A stretch of 33,212 nt of DNA from an uncultured Eubacteriales bacterium (GCA_900321185.1 ONVD01000040.1:1-33212), one strand, 5' to 3'; positions 7,114 to 14,737 are shown, counted from the first letter of the stretch. Numbers and translations: made by a program. Notes: generated by a model not told the origin, from the letters alone.

Positions 7114-7592
7114 AAAACAAATTTTGGTATTTTTTGGCTTTGGGGCTATTTGTCCTAGATCTAATCACGAAATATGCTACAGATGGACTAAACATAGTCG
7201 GCACCAATGTTTTTGTGGATATCATATCTGTACACAACTACGGCGCTAGTTGGGGGATGATGGCAGGCCACGGAGTATTGTTTATCGTGTTGGGTATAAT
7301 ATTTGTAATAGGAATGTTCTGTTACGATTTTTTAGTCAAAAAAGACTATCACGAAAACGGTTGGTTTTTTGTAGGATTTAATCTAATCTTGGCGGGCATA
7401 ATGGGTAACATGTATGATAGGATAATTTTTGGCTATGTTAGAGACTTTATTTCATGTGCTTTTATAGATTTTCCAGTCTTTAATGTTGCAGACGTGTGTT
7501 TAACTATCGGTACAGGTTCTATGCTTGTGTGGCTGTTATTTTTTTGTGGCAAACCACGAAAAAATTTAAAAGGACAAAACAATGAAGGTTAA
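7110..7592 (+). CDS. lspA: Lipoprotein signal peptidase (signal peptidase II)
   Basis: A 160-residue, four-helix membrane aspartyl protease that removes signal peptides from diacylglyceryl-modified prolipoproteins. Family motifs are intact: HNYGASWGM, GNMYDRIIFGYVRDFI with catalytic Asp112, and FNVADVCLTIG with catalytic Asp128. ATG 7110 overlaps the sepF stop as ATGA; an earlier in-frame ATG at 7068 would only add a polar extension inside sepF, so it is not used. The 3' end overlaps rluD by 11 bp. Likely substrates in this window are the lipoproteins at 1357 and 4610. In many Firmicutes ylmG, ylmH, divIVA and ileS lie between sepF and lspA; here they are absent. Confidence 0.95.
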   Translation: MKNKFWYFLALGLFVLDLITKYATDGLNIVGTNVFVDIISVHNYGASWGMMAGHGVLFIVLGIIFVIGMFCYDFLVKKDYHENGWFFVGFNLILAGIMGNMYDRIIFGYVRDFISCAFIDFPVFNVADVCLTIGTGSMLVWLLFFCGKPRKNLKGQNNEG

Positions 7593-8487
7593 TGTAAAAA
7601 CACAAGAGTCGAGCATGCGTCTAGATGTGTATCTCTCTCAACATATGGATGGTTTGAGTCGTAGCGCTGTAAAAAAACTTATTGATGAAAATCTCATAAA
7701 AGTAAACAACAATATAGTCGCAAAGGCTGGCACCGAATTAAAAGTAGGTGACCAGATTGAGTTTGAGTTGCCACAACCAGTGCCAACCAAGGCGGTTGCA
7801 CAAGATATCCCGCTGAATATTGTGTACCAAGACGAAGACTTGCTGGTTATTAACAAGCCACAAGGTATGGTAGTGCATCCCGCTAATGGTAATTATAGTG
7901 GTACACTTGTTAACGCCTTATTGTATAGAGTCAAAGATTTGTCGAGTATTAATGGTGAAATGCGCCCAGGTATTGTGCATAGATTGGACAAGGATACATC
8001 AGGTCTCATGCTTGTGGCAAAAAATAACATGGCACATCAAAATCTTAGTAAACAAATATCCGACAAAACTTGTATTCGTGAATATCAAGCCCTGCTAGAA
8101 GGTGTGCTAAAGCAGGAAAAGGGTGAGATTGTCACACACATAGGTCGTGACCCACATGACCGTAAAAAAATGGCAGTTTTGCCTAACTTTGAAGGGCGTG
8201 AGGCAATTTCTGATTTTGAGGTGTTGCGTCATTATGCACATTACACACTAGTAAAGTTTAGACTCAAAACTGGTAGGACTCACCAAATAAGAGTGCATGC
8301 CAAATATCTAGGACATCCCGTAGTAGGCGATTTTACTTACAACCCACATCCGGACAAATTTGGTTTGCATGGTCAATTATTGCATTCTTATTATATTGAG
8401 TTTACACATCCACGCACTGGTGAGCGAATGCACTTTGAAAGTGACCTACCAGATTATTTTAACGAAGTATTGCAAAAACTTGACTAA
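7582..8487 (+). CDS. rluD: RluD-type ribosomal large subunit pseudouridine synthase
   Basis: A 301-residue RsuA/RluA-family enzyme that converts uridines to pseudouridine in 23S rRNA. An S4 RNA-binding domain occupies about residues 10-70 (RLDVYLSQHM, RSAVKKLIDENLIKVNN). The catalytic domain begins near residue 85 and carries the signature HRLDKDTSGLM with catalytic Asp136, followed later by LKTGRTHQIRVH. Length matches RluD/YlyB. The start overlaps the end of lspA by 11 bp, with AAAGGA as ribosome site, so the pair is coupled. The lspA-rluD order is widely conserved in Firmicutes. The exact target uridines cannot be read from sequence. Confidence 0.93.
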   Translation: MKVNVKTQESSMRLDVYLSQHMDGLSRSAVKKLIDENLIKVNNNIVAKAGTELKVGDQIEFELPQPVPTKAVAQDIPLNIVYQDEDLLVINKPQGMVVHPANGNYSGTLVNALLYRVKDLSSINGEMRPGIVHRLDKDTSGLMLVAKNNMAHQNLSKQISDKTCIREYQALLEGVLKQEKGEIVTHIGRDPHDRKKMAVLPNFEGREAISDFEVLRHYAHYTLVKFRLKTGRTHQIRVHAKYLGHPVVGDFTYNPHPDKFGLHGQLLHSYYIEFTHPRTGERMHFESDLPDYFNEVLQKLD

Positions 8488-8508
8488 AATCATATAAAAT
8501 GCAATAAT
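8480..8508 (+). promoter_or_regulatory. Internal promoter before the small membrane protein genes
   Basis: TTGACT (8480-8485) overlaps the rluD stop, and AATAAT (8503-8508) lies 17 bp on. It would allow the next two genes to be transcribed apart from the sepF operon. Confidence 0.5.
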
Positions 8509-8528
8509 CTTTTTACAGGAGGGGTGTT

Positions 8529-8840
8529 ATGGCTAATTATAATTTTCGAAAAGTTCTGAATTTTTTGGGGTTTATTGCCACGATGCTTATTGGTATAGCA
8601 ATGATTTTGGCGATGATTGTCAATGGCACAACAGGTGGTACAATTGCAGGGTTAAACTTGCGCAACGCTTCTGTCTCTACTGTCATTGTGTTTATTGCTA
8701 ATTTGTTCGCCTATTTTATCACAATTATTGCAGGTTTTTGTTATGCAAAGAGCAAGCGAAGTGTTTGGTATATGGTGGCACAGATAGTCGCCACAGTAGT
8801 TATTGTGATATTGTTGGTGCTTTGCAATGTTATTAACTAA
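8529..8840 (+). CDS. Small integral membrane protein, unknown function
   Basis: A 103-residue protein with three predicted membrane helices: about residues 10-32 (VLNFLGFIATMLIGIAMILAMIV), 47-70 (ASVSTVIVFIANLFAYFITIIAG) and 80-100 (WYMVAQIVATVVIVILLVLC). The segment between helices two and three is basic (YAKSKRS), consistent with a cytoplasmic loop. AGGAGGGG precedes the ATG. No family is recognised. It is 11 bp from the next gene, which also encodes a small membrane protein, so the two may form a complex or a two-gene unit. Confidence 0.75.
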   Translation: MANYNFRKVLNFLGFIATMLIGIAMILAMIVNGTTGGTIAGLNLRNASVSTVIVFIANLFAYFITIIAGFCYAKSKRSVWYMVAQIVATVVIVILLVLCNVIN

Positions 8841-8851
8841 GGAGAAGAGCG

Positions 8852-9235
8852 TTGAAAGTTGGGACAATCGTTTCGCTCACATGTTTGACGGTGGGTATAG
8901 TGTTTTTGGCGCTAATGTCAGTTTGGACGCCATTTTGTTTGTTTGCTAGCATGTGCTTTGTGGTAGGTATCGCTATTCCCACATATAAAATGTTAGTGGA
9001 CTATCTGACCTATAACAAACGACTCAAAGAACAACGTTTTGTAGACGCGTATATATATGCAGATGAACAAAATGACGCAAATCAAATCAAAAACTTTAGC
9101 TACGACAAAAAGACCGAGCGAAAATTAAAAATGACCAAGTACAATAACTTTACAAGTCTTTTTTCGCTAAGTGCTTTGCTTGTACTTGCTATTATTTTGC
9201 TAATAATATCCATAAAAATTGTATTTTTTGGATAA
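8852..9235 (+). CDS. Small membrane protein with basic cytoplasmic loop
   Basis: A 127-residue protein, not recognised. Two close N-terminal helices (residues 5-25 and 26-46) form a hairpin. A charged loop of about 50 residues follows (NKRLKEQRFVDAYIYADEQ, then KKTERKLKMTKYN), and a final helix lies at about 103-125 (LFSLSALLVLAIILLIISIKIVFF). The start is TTG at 8852, chosen because AAGGAG lies seven bases upstream and overlaps the previous stop. Translation is probably coupled to the gene at 8529. A weak terminator follows. Confidence 0.7.
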   Translation: MKVGTIVSLTCLTVGIVFLALMSVWTPFCLFASMCFVVGIAIPTYKMLVDYLTYNKRLKEQRFVDAYIYADEQNDANQIKNFSYDKKTERKLKMTKYNNFTSLFSLSALLVLAIILLIISIKIVFFG

Positions 9236-9263
9236 AAGGTGATTAAGAACTATTCACTTTTTT
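9234..9263 (+). terminator. Weak terminator after the membrane protein pair
   Basis: AAAAGGTGA pairs with TCAC plus a T run, with one bulged G, around an 11-base loop, right after the stop codon. It overlaps the possible -35 box of tig. Confidence 0.45.
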
Positions 9264-9281
9264 GATTTTTTATGATAAAAT
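9253..9281 (+). promoter_or_regulatory. Likely promoter of tig
   Basis: TTCACT (9253-9258), 17 bp, then TAAAAT (9276-9281) with an extended TGA just before it. A TTGATT at 9262 is an alternative -35 box but has no well-spaced -10 box. Confidence 0.5.
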
Positions 9282-9309
9282 ATAACCTATATACTATAAG
9301 GAGAAAACC

Positions 9310-10809
9310 ATGTACACAATTAACAAACCAAACAAAACAACAATTGAGATAAAGATTAGCACCACGCCACAAGAGTGGCAAGATGCTGTTTCAAAAGTTT
9401 ACGAAAAAACAAAAAATAAATACTCTGTTCAGGGCTTCCGCAAAGGACATGTTCCTCAAAAAGTTATCGAAAAAACCTATGGCGAGGCAGTATTTTTTGA
9501 AGATGCTTTTGCTGACTTAGCAGAAGATGCTTATCGCAAGGTGTTGAGCGAGGACGATACCATTCACCCATTCGGTGAGCCAAGCCTAAAACTTGACAAG
9601 TTTGTAGAAGGTAAATTGGAGGGTACACTTACTTTGACTGTTATCCCACCTGTAAAGTTGGGTAAATACAAAGGTCTCAAAGTTAATGCTCACCTTATGG
9701 AGTTTGATGACCATATGGTAGATGATGAGTTAGAGCACGCTCGTCAAGAGAATGTAAAGTTAGAGCCAAAAGATGGTGCTAGCAAAATGGGTGATGTCGT
9801 AACTATTGACTTTAAGGGTAGTGTAGACGGAGTGCCTTTTGACGGCGGTACAGCGACTGACTATGACCTCCATTTGGGCTCAAAGACATTTATTGATAAT
9901 TTTGAGGAACAGTTAGTAGGCAAAAAGGCTGGTGAAAAGGTCGATGTCAACGTAACATTCCCCAAGAATTACAACGTTAGTTCTTTGGCTGGCAAAAAGG
10001 CATTGTTTGAATGTACTGTCAAAGCGGTCAAATCTCGCACATTGCCAAAACTAGACGATGCTCTAGCAAAAGAGGTTGCCGATGTAGACACAGTAGATGC
10101 TTGGCGCAAAGAGATTAAGGATGCTTTGGTAAACCAAATCGAAAAGCAAAATAGGACCATTTGCGAAGACGCTATTGTTGATGCAGTAGTCAAATCTAGT
10201 GAGATTGACTTGCCAGAACAAGTGATAGACAAGCAACTAGATGATGTGATGCAAGACCTTAACTACAGACTTGCTTATCAAGGGCTAAGTTTGGAAGATT
10301 ATGCTAAGTATCAAGGTATAACTATGGACGAATTACGCAAGCAACGTCGTGCTGATGCTGAACGTATTGCTAAAATGCGCCAAGTATTAGAAGAAATTGT
10401 GCGTGCGGAAAAATTTGAGGTTTCCGATGCCGAAATCGATGCAAAACTCGAAGAATTCGCCAAAATGGAAAATAAATCTCTAGAAGAATACAAAAAAACC
10501 ATGGAACAACGCAGATTAGATTATGTCTACAGTGATATACTTATGAACAAGGTAATGGATATGTTGACATCTCAAAACACAGTTGTTAACAAAGTAGAAT
10601 CTACAAAAGATAAAAAGTGCGAGTGTGGTGATGATTGCAATTGCGGTGATGACGCTCATGATTGTAACTGTGATGATGATTGTGAATGTAAAGGCAAAAA
10701 GGTTAAAAAAACTGCCAAAAAGTCAACAACAAAATCTGCAAAGACATCCACTACAAAGAGCACTGTAAAAAAGAGTGCTACAACAAAATCTAAGAAAACA
10801 ACTAAATAA
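9310..10809 (+). CDS. tig: Trigger factor with CxC-rich and Lys/Thr-rich tail
   Basis: A 499-residue ribosome-bound chaperone and peptidyl-prolyl isomerase that meets nascent chains at the exit tunnel. The N-terminal ribosome-binding domain carries the signature GFRKGHVP. An FKBP-like isomerase domain follows at about residues 155-240 (GDVVTIDFKGSVDGVPFDGG, LGSKTFIDNFEEQLVG). The helical C-terminal chaperone domain runs to about residue 425. Trigger factors usually end near 430. This one continues with four Cys-x-Cys pairs between residues 437 and 460, spaced by Asp/Gly/Asn-rich segments, and then a tail to 499 made almost only of Lys, Thr, Ser and Ala. The CxC block could bind metal and the tail could bind RNA; both are inferences. 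It is followed by clpP and clpX, the common order. Confidence 0.95.
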   Translation: MYTINKPNKTTIEIKISTTPQEWQDAVSKVYEKTKNKYSVQGFRKGHVPQKVIEKTYGEAVFFEDAFADLAEDAYRKVLSEDDTIHPFGEPSLKLDKFVEGKLEGTLTLTVIPPVKLGKYKGLKVNAHLMEFDDHMVDDELEHARQENVKLEPKDGASKMGDVVTIDFKGSVDGVPFDGGTATDYDLHLGSKTFIDNFEEQLVGKKAGEKVDVNVTFPKNYNVSSLAGKKALFECTVKAVKSRTLPKLDDALAKEVADVDTVDAWRKEIKDALVNQIEKQNRTICEDAIVDAVVKSSEIDLPEQVIDKQLDDVMQDLNYRLAYQGLSLEDYAKYQGITMDELRKQRRADAERIAKMRQVLEEIVRAEKFEVSDAEIDAKLEEFAKMENKSLEEYKKTMEQRRLDYVYSDILMNKVMDMLTSQNTVVNKVESTKDKKCECGDDCNCGDDAHDCNCDDDCECKGKKVKKTAKKSTTKSAKTSTTKSTVKKSATTKSKKTTK

Positions 10810-10815
10810 AAGTAC

Positions 10816-10851
10816 AAAAGAAACCAAATATTATTTTAGGAGGTTTCTTTT
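10816..10851 (+). promoter_or_regulatory. Hairpin holding part of the clpP ribosome site
   Basis: AAAAGAAACC (10816-10825) pairs perfectly with GGTTTCTTTT (10842-10851) around 16 bases, and more T residues follow. It looks like an intrinsic terminator for tig. The clpP ribosome site AGGAGG (10838-10843) is half in the loop and half in the 3' arm, and the TTG start follows at 10852. The hairpin may set the tig to clpP ratio by attenuation or by hiding the ribosome site. Confidence 0.6.
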
Positions 10852-11472
10852 TTGTTAGTACCAACAGTAATTGACAAAACATCAAATGGCGAATGTGCCT
10901 ATGACATTTATTCTAGGTTGCTAGATGACCGCATAATTTTTATAACAGGTGAAATCAATGATATGGTTGCCAATACCGTGATTGCACAAATGTTGTATCT
11001 AGAATCCAAGTCCTCAAAAATGCCTATTAGTTTGTATATCAATTCTCCAGGAGGCGTATCTCAAGCGGGTCTGGCTATTCTGGATACCATAAATTTTGTA
11101 AAGTGTCCTGTCTCAACTATTTGCATAGGACTTTGTGCCTCGGCAGCGGCACTATTGTTGGCGGGTGGGCAAAAAGGTAAGCGATTTAGTTTGCCAAATG
11201 CAAAAATCATGATACATCAACCATGGGGTGCGGTACAAGGACAAGTGACCGAAATAGAGATATATTACAAAGAGGGCAAAAAGGACCGTAACAAATATGC
11301 TAGTTTGCTAGCACAATTTTGTGGTAAACCCGAAGATACTGTAAATCATGACATAGAGCGGGATAATTATATGTCAGCACAACAAGCGCTCGAATATGGG
11401 CTGATTGATGAAATTTTGTATTCCAAAAAGTATATACACTCGGCTAAAAATAACACAAAAAATAAAGTCTAG
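10852..11472 (+). CDS. clpP: ATP-dependent Clp protease proteolytic subunit
   Basis: A 206-residue serine peptidase forming the tetradecameric chamber that degrades proteins fed by Clp ATPases. The triad is Ser97 (GLCASAAALLLAGG), His122 (MIHQPWG) and Asp171 (ERDNYMSAQQALEYGLID), in the family's standard positions. The N terminus VPTVIDKT...AYDIYSRLLDDRIIF is typical of ClpP. The start is TTG with AGGAGG eight bases upstream. The 3' end runs on to a Lys/Asn-rich tail. clpX follows after nine bases, its ribosome site overlapping the clpP stop, so the two are probably co-translated and act as ClpXP. Confidence 0.97.
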   Translation: MLVPTVIDKTSNGECAYDIYSRLLDDRIIFITGEINDMVANTVIAQMLYLESKSSKMPISLYINSPGGVSQAGLAILDTINFVKCPVSTICIGLCASAAALLLAGGQKGKRFSLPNAKIMIHQPWGAVQGQVTEIEIYYKEGKKDRNKYASLLAQFCGKPEDTVNHDIERDNYMSAQQALEYGLIDEILYSKKYIHSAKNNTKNKV

Positions 11473-11481
11473 GAGGATATT

Positions 11482-12741
11482 GTGGAAAATACTTTTTGTG
11501 CTTTTTGTGGAAAATCCCATAACGAAGTGCGAAAACTAATTGCTAGTCCTGACGGCACAACGTATATTTGTGATAGTTGTATCCAAATTTGTCAAGAGAT
11601 TGTTAATGAAAATACTTTTAAAAAAAGTGGTACAACACTAAATTTGCCCAGCCCACAACTAATTAAATCGGAGTTAGATGAGTATATTATTGGTCAAGAT
11701 GATGCAAAGCGCGCTATCGCAGTGGCTGTCTACAATCATTATAAGAGGGTAAATTACAATCTCATCAATCACAATAATGCAAAACGCGTTGAGCTTGACA
11801 AATCAAATATATTATTGATAGGGCCGACAGGTGTAGGCAAAACGTTAATTGCAAAGACCTTGGCAAATATTCTAAAGGTACCTTTTGTGTGTGTGGATGC
11901 TACAACTTTAACTGAGGCTGGTTATGTAGGTGAAGACGTTGAGAGTATTCTTAACAAACTTTATCAAAACGCCAACGGAGATATCCGCAAAGCTGAAATG
12001 GGTATTGTGTATATAGATGAAATAGACAAGATAGCCAAAAAAGTTGATTCGCGCACACTTACTCGTGATGTGTCAGGCGAGGGTGTGCAACAAGCATTGT
12101 TAAAAATACTAGAAGGCAATGATGTGAGTGTAGCTACCAGTAGTTTTAAACGTGCGCCACATCAAGAGACTATTCAAATGAATACACAAAATATATTATT
12201 TATTTGTGGTGGTGCTTTTGTAAAACTAAACGACATCTTAAAAGCAAAACACACTGTACAACATTTAGGATTTGAAAACAACAAAAAGCATCTGCCACAA
12301 ACAGCAAAATATCAATTGGGTGATGGTGTTACGCCAGACGATTTGGTCGAATTTGGACTCATACCAGAGTTTGTTGGTAGATTACCTATAGTAGTCAAAT
12401 TGGCAAATTTGGATAAACAAGCCTTGGTAGATATTCTCAGTCTGCCAAAAAATAGTTTAATCAAGCAGTACAAGACTATATTTAAATTGGATGGAATAGA
12501 TTTGGATATACAGCCATCAGCTGTTGATGCTATTGCCAACAAAGCCATAAGATTAAATTTGGGGGCGCGTGGTTTACGAACCATACTAGAAGGTACATTG
12601 TTGGATACTATGTACAATTACAGTGCACAAAACAATCTATCCAAAGTAATAGTTACTCGCGACTGCATAATATCCAATGCAAAGCCGACACTAGTGTACA
12701 AAGAGAATAATATATATTCAAAAAATTTACAAAATGCATAG
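11482..12741 (+). CDS. clpX: ClpX, ATP-binding unfoldase subunit of ClpXP
   Basis: A 419-residue AAA+ unfoldase that recognises substrates and threads them into ClpP. The N-terminal zinc-binding domain has Cys6, Cys9, Cys30 and Cys33. Walker A is GPTGVGKT (114-121), the pore-1 loop GYVG follows in TEAGYVGEDVE, and Walker B ends in Asp179-Glu180 (IVYIDEIDKI). RDVSGEGVQQALLKILEG is a ClpX signature. LGF in HTVQHLGFENN fits the ClpP-docking loop. The start is GTG with AGGAGG five bases upstream. The stop codon TAG lies inside a palindrome of the GTGCATAGTAC family, which likely also ends the transcript. Confidence 0.97.
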   Translation: MENTFCAFCGKSHNEVRKLIASPDGTTYICDSCIQICQEIVNENTFKKSGTTLNLPSPQLIKSELDEYIIGQDDAKRAIAVAVYNHYKRVNYNLINHNNAKRVELDKSNILLIGPTGVGKTLIAKTLANILKVPFVCVDATTLTEAGYVGEDVESILNKLYQNANGDIRKAEMGIVYIDEIDKIAKKVDSRTLTRDVSGEGVQQALLKILEGNDVSVATSSFKRAPHQETIQMNTQNILFICGGAFVKLNDILKAKHTVQHLGFENNKKHLPQTAKYQLGDGVTPDDLVEFGLIPEFVGRLPIVVKLANLDKQALVDILSLPKNSLIKQYKTIFKLDGIDLDIQPSAVDAIANKAIRLNLGARGLRTILEGTLLDTMYNYSAQNNLSKVIVTRDCIISNAKPTLVYKENNIYSKNLQNA

Positions 12742-12759
12742 TATTAGTACTATGCATTT
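12732..12759. repeat. Palindromic GTGCATAGTAC-family element at the clpX stop
   Basis: The 12-bp arms AAATGCATAGTA (12732-12743) and TACTATGCATTT (12748-12759) are exact reverse complements around TTAG. The clpX stop codon is bases 12739-12741. A T-rich stretch follows, so as RNA it should act as a terminator for clpX. Confidence 0.8.
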
Positions 12760-12775
12760 ATTTTTATATAGTAAA

Positions 12776-12826
12776 ATAGTGTTTTTTTAACACTATATAG
12801 TGGTAAAACGCATTTTTTGAATGCGT
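12776..12826. repeat. Two further hairpins downstream of clpX
   Basis: ATAGTGTT/AACACTAT (12776-12783, 12789-12796) has a T5 loop. ACGCATT/AATGCGT (12808-12814, 12820-12826) has loop TTTTG and is followed by T-rich DNA. With the palindrome at 12732 this makes three hairpins in 95 bp before the next promoter. Confidence 0.65.
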
Positions 12827-12843
12827 ATTTTATATTTTTAGTC

Positions 12844-12871
12844 TTGACAAAAAGTTTTTTTGTGCTATACT
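12844..12871 (+). promoter_or_regulatory. Strong promoter of the gene at 12897
   Basis: Perfect TTGACA (12844-12849), 16 bp, TATACT (12866-12871) with extended TGC. The -10 region TGTGCTATACTAAA recurs at the promoter of the Sel1/HEPN gene (24701). Confidence 0.8.
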
Positions 12872-12896
12872 AAAGCATTAAATTTTGGAGAACAAT

Positions 12897-13646
12897 ATGC
12901 AATTTATTTGGAAACAATACAAAAACCAATATGACAAATTATTTAAGTTAAAAAAACAATTAAAACATGCAGAGATTAAATATCTCAGTAAACAAATTAC
13001 TTTGCAAGAATTAAATTCAATTAGACAAGAAAAACACAATATCGAAAAATTTTTAACTAGTTGTGAAAAGACTTTTTGGCAAGCAATGGGCGAACAAAAT
13101 AGTTCTAAAAGTTTAATTTTGGACTTAGATACCGAAGTGTTACGTTTTGTCCTAAAAAAGTATTTTAAAGATGATTACCATGATAATATCAAAAAAGTTA
13201 AGCATGATGAACGTGGCACTACGTTTGTAACTTATTACAATTTGACACCAGCGGTTGAATTGACGTTTGACAAAAAATTGTATTATTACAAACTGATAGG
13301 TGAAAATACTCATTTTGCCAATAAAATATATCCTACATTCGATTTAACAAAATACAATCCTCAAGGGTGTAACAAAGACCTTTACAAAAAGTTACGCAGT
13401 GTAATGTGGGATTGCGCAAAAATCATGTTAAATAATCTTATTCGTACAAAAATTAAACAAAAGCAAAGTGTTGTAGAAAGTTGTAACGCTCTAATGAATC
13501 AAATAGACAATAGCGACGTAGGCAGTGCACAATTAAGGTATAGGATAAAGGCCAAACAAGCGCGCATTCTATCTAGTATGGTGGCTCTAAATAACTTTAG
13601 CAAAGGTCAAATGGGGACAAATAATATTTTGAACCAAAGTATCTAA
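12897..13646 (+). CDS. Hypothetical basic protein with N-terminal coiled coil
   Basis: A 249-residue soluble, Lys-rich protein that I do not recognise. The first 60 residues are strongly helical and charged (YDKLFKLKKQLKHAEIKYLSKQ, then LNSIRQEKHNIEKFL), typical of a coiled coil. The middle part is mixed alpha/beta with aromatic clusters (TTFVTYYNLTPAVELTFDKKLYYYKLIG). The C-terminal third is helical and basic (LYKKLRSVMWDCAKIMLNNLIRTKIKQKQ). No signal peptide or membrane segment is present. ATG 12897 is chosen since TGGAG lies six bases upstream; a TTG at 12885 overlaps that site. It has its own consensus promoter and a terminator, so it is monocistronic. The high positive charge would suit nucleic-acid binding, but that is a guess. 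Confidence 0.7.
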   Translation: MQFIWKQYKNQYDKLFKLKKQLKHAEIKYLSKQITLQELNSIRQEKHNIEKFLTSCEKTFWQAMGEQNSSKSLILDLDTEVLRFVLKKYFKDDYHDNIKKVKHDERGTTFVTYYNLTPAVELTFDKKLYYYKLIGENTHFANKIYPTFDLTKYNPQGCNKDLYKKLRSVMWDCAKIMLNNLIRTKIKQKQSVVESCNALMNQIDNSDVGSAQLRYRIKAKQARILSSMVALNNFSKGQMGTNNILNQSI

Positions 13647-13755
13647 TATTTGTTTTAGTTAATATTCTAAATGCTAATGCATAAAAATTAATTTATATCG
13701 TAATATAAAACTAAAAATTCAGTTTTTGTGACAATTTTTGGGAATGATGTTGTTT

Positions 13756-13778
13756 GAGTCCGTTGTGGACTCTTTTTT
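13756..13778 (+). terminator. Terminator after the gene at 12897
   Basis: GAGTCC/GGACTC with loop GTTGT and six T residues, about 110 bp past the stop. The DNA between (13647-13755) is AT-rich with no gene. Confidence 0.8.
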
Positions 13779-13813
13779 GTTTTATAGATTTATGCTAATT
13801 GACATTCTGTCTT

Positions 13814-13824
13814 GTGCATAGTAC
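13814..13824 (+). repeat. GTGCATAGTAC motif abutting the uppP stop codon
   Basis: Exact 11-mer that ends one base before the uppP stop codon (13825-13827 on the minus strand). Seen from uppP, the motif starts immediately after TAA, while the last sense codons themselves read CTATGCA, half of the motif. Confidence 0.85.
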
Positions 13825-14595
13825 TTATGCATAGATTAGTGTTAACACGCCCAAAACTACCAAATAAGGCACAAACCAAAAAAGTTTTGACTTTTTCATA
13901 ACGTTTTGCATGAGTTTGATGCTCAGTAGTGCGGTAAAAAATGCAATAGCGAATCCTAGGATAATTGGTAAAACGTCCGCACTGGTCAATGATGTAGCAA
14001 AAGCGTTTTTGCTGATTATCTCATACACTAGACTGCCTAATATGATAGGTATGGACATTAAGAAACTAAAATCTAGCGCCTCTTCTTTGTTTACACCTGA
14101 CATTAAACCAAATGCAAGAGTCGTCCCACTGCGACTAAGCCCGGGGAAAATTGCTAATGCTTGAGCAACGCCAATAACGGCGCTGTTCAAATAGTTAATA
14201 TTCGTATGATTTAACGTTTTTTTGCTAACAATTTCTGCAACAATTAGTAAGACCGCGGTTAGTAAAAAACCAATGCCAACAAATGTTAGGCTAGATAAAT
14301 TGCTTTCGACAAAATTATTACATAATAAAACAAAAATAACAGCAGGTATCGTGGCAATTACTAGATATTGCATTTGCTTGGATAGTGGATGTTTGACTAA
14401 ATTCCACAATCTTTTTCTGTAAAACCAACAAACTGCTAACAGTGTGGCAAAGTGTAAAACTACATTCAAAAAAGTATAGTCTAAGGTTACATCAAAAAAT
14501 TTTTCGAGCAAGACTAAATGCCCACTACTTGAGACCGGCAAAAATTCGGTAAACCCTTGTACCAATCCCAAAACGATTGCTATCCAAAATGCCAT
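13825..14595 (-). CDS. uppP: Undecaprenyl-diphosphatase (BacA/UppP)
   Basis: A 256-residue integral membrane phosphatase that recycles undecaprenyl diphosphate to the monophosphate carrier used for peptidoglycan; extra copies give bacitracin tolerance in known cases. The first motif GLVQGFTEFLPVSSSGHL is intact with its glutamates and serines, and the second, FPGLSRSGTTLA, contains the conserved Arg. Eight or so hydrophobic segments are visible. It is slightly shorter than the usual 265-275 residues. GAGGCG serves as ribosome site. It is divergent from glyQS. It fits with the MurA and flippase genes in the window as part of wall precursor metabolism. Confidence 0.95.
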   Translation of the reverse strand: MAFWIAIVLGLVQGFTEFLPVSSSGHLVLLEKFFDVTLDYTFLNVVLHFATLLAVCWFYRKRLWNLVKHPLSKQMQYLVIATIPAVIFVLLCNNFVESNLSSLTFVGIGFLLTAVLLIVAEIVSKKTLNHTNINYLNSAVIGVAQALAIFPGLSRSGTTLAFGLMSGVNKEEALDFSFLMSIPIILGSLVYEIISKNAFATSLTSADVLPIILGFAIAFFTALLSIKLMQNVMKKSKLFWFVPYLVVLGVLTLIYA

Positions 14596-14676
14596 GCTCG
14601 CCTCTTTTTTAGTTTTTTATTAGTGTATGTTTGAGTATTCCTAAATATACAAATTTAGTATTTTAAATGAATGTTA

Positions 14677-14705
14677 TTGACTAAAATTAAGTGTTTTGTT
14701 ATAAT
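14677..14705 (+). promoter_or_regulatory. Promoter of glyQS
   Basis: TTGACT (14677-14682) and a perfect TATAAT (14700-14705) with 17-bp spacing, 32 bp before the start codon. The leader is too short for a T-box. Confidence 0.85.
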
Positions 14706-14737
14706 TATAAAATAAATGTATTTGAGAGGACAATAAC

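Noticed and set aside
14596-14737. T-box or riboswitch upstream of glyQS
   Set aside because: The promoter is 32 bp from the start codon, leaving no room for a T-box leader.
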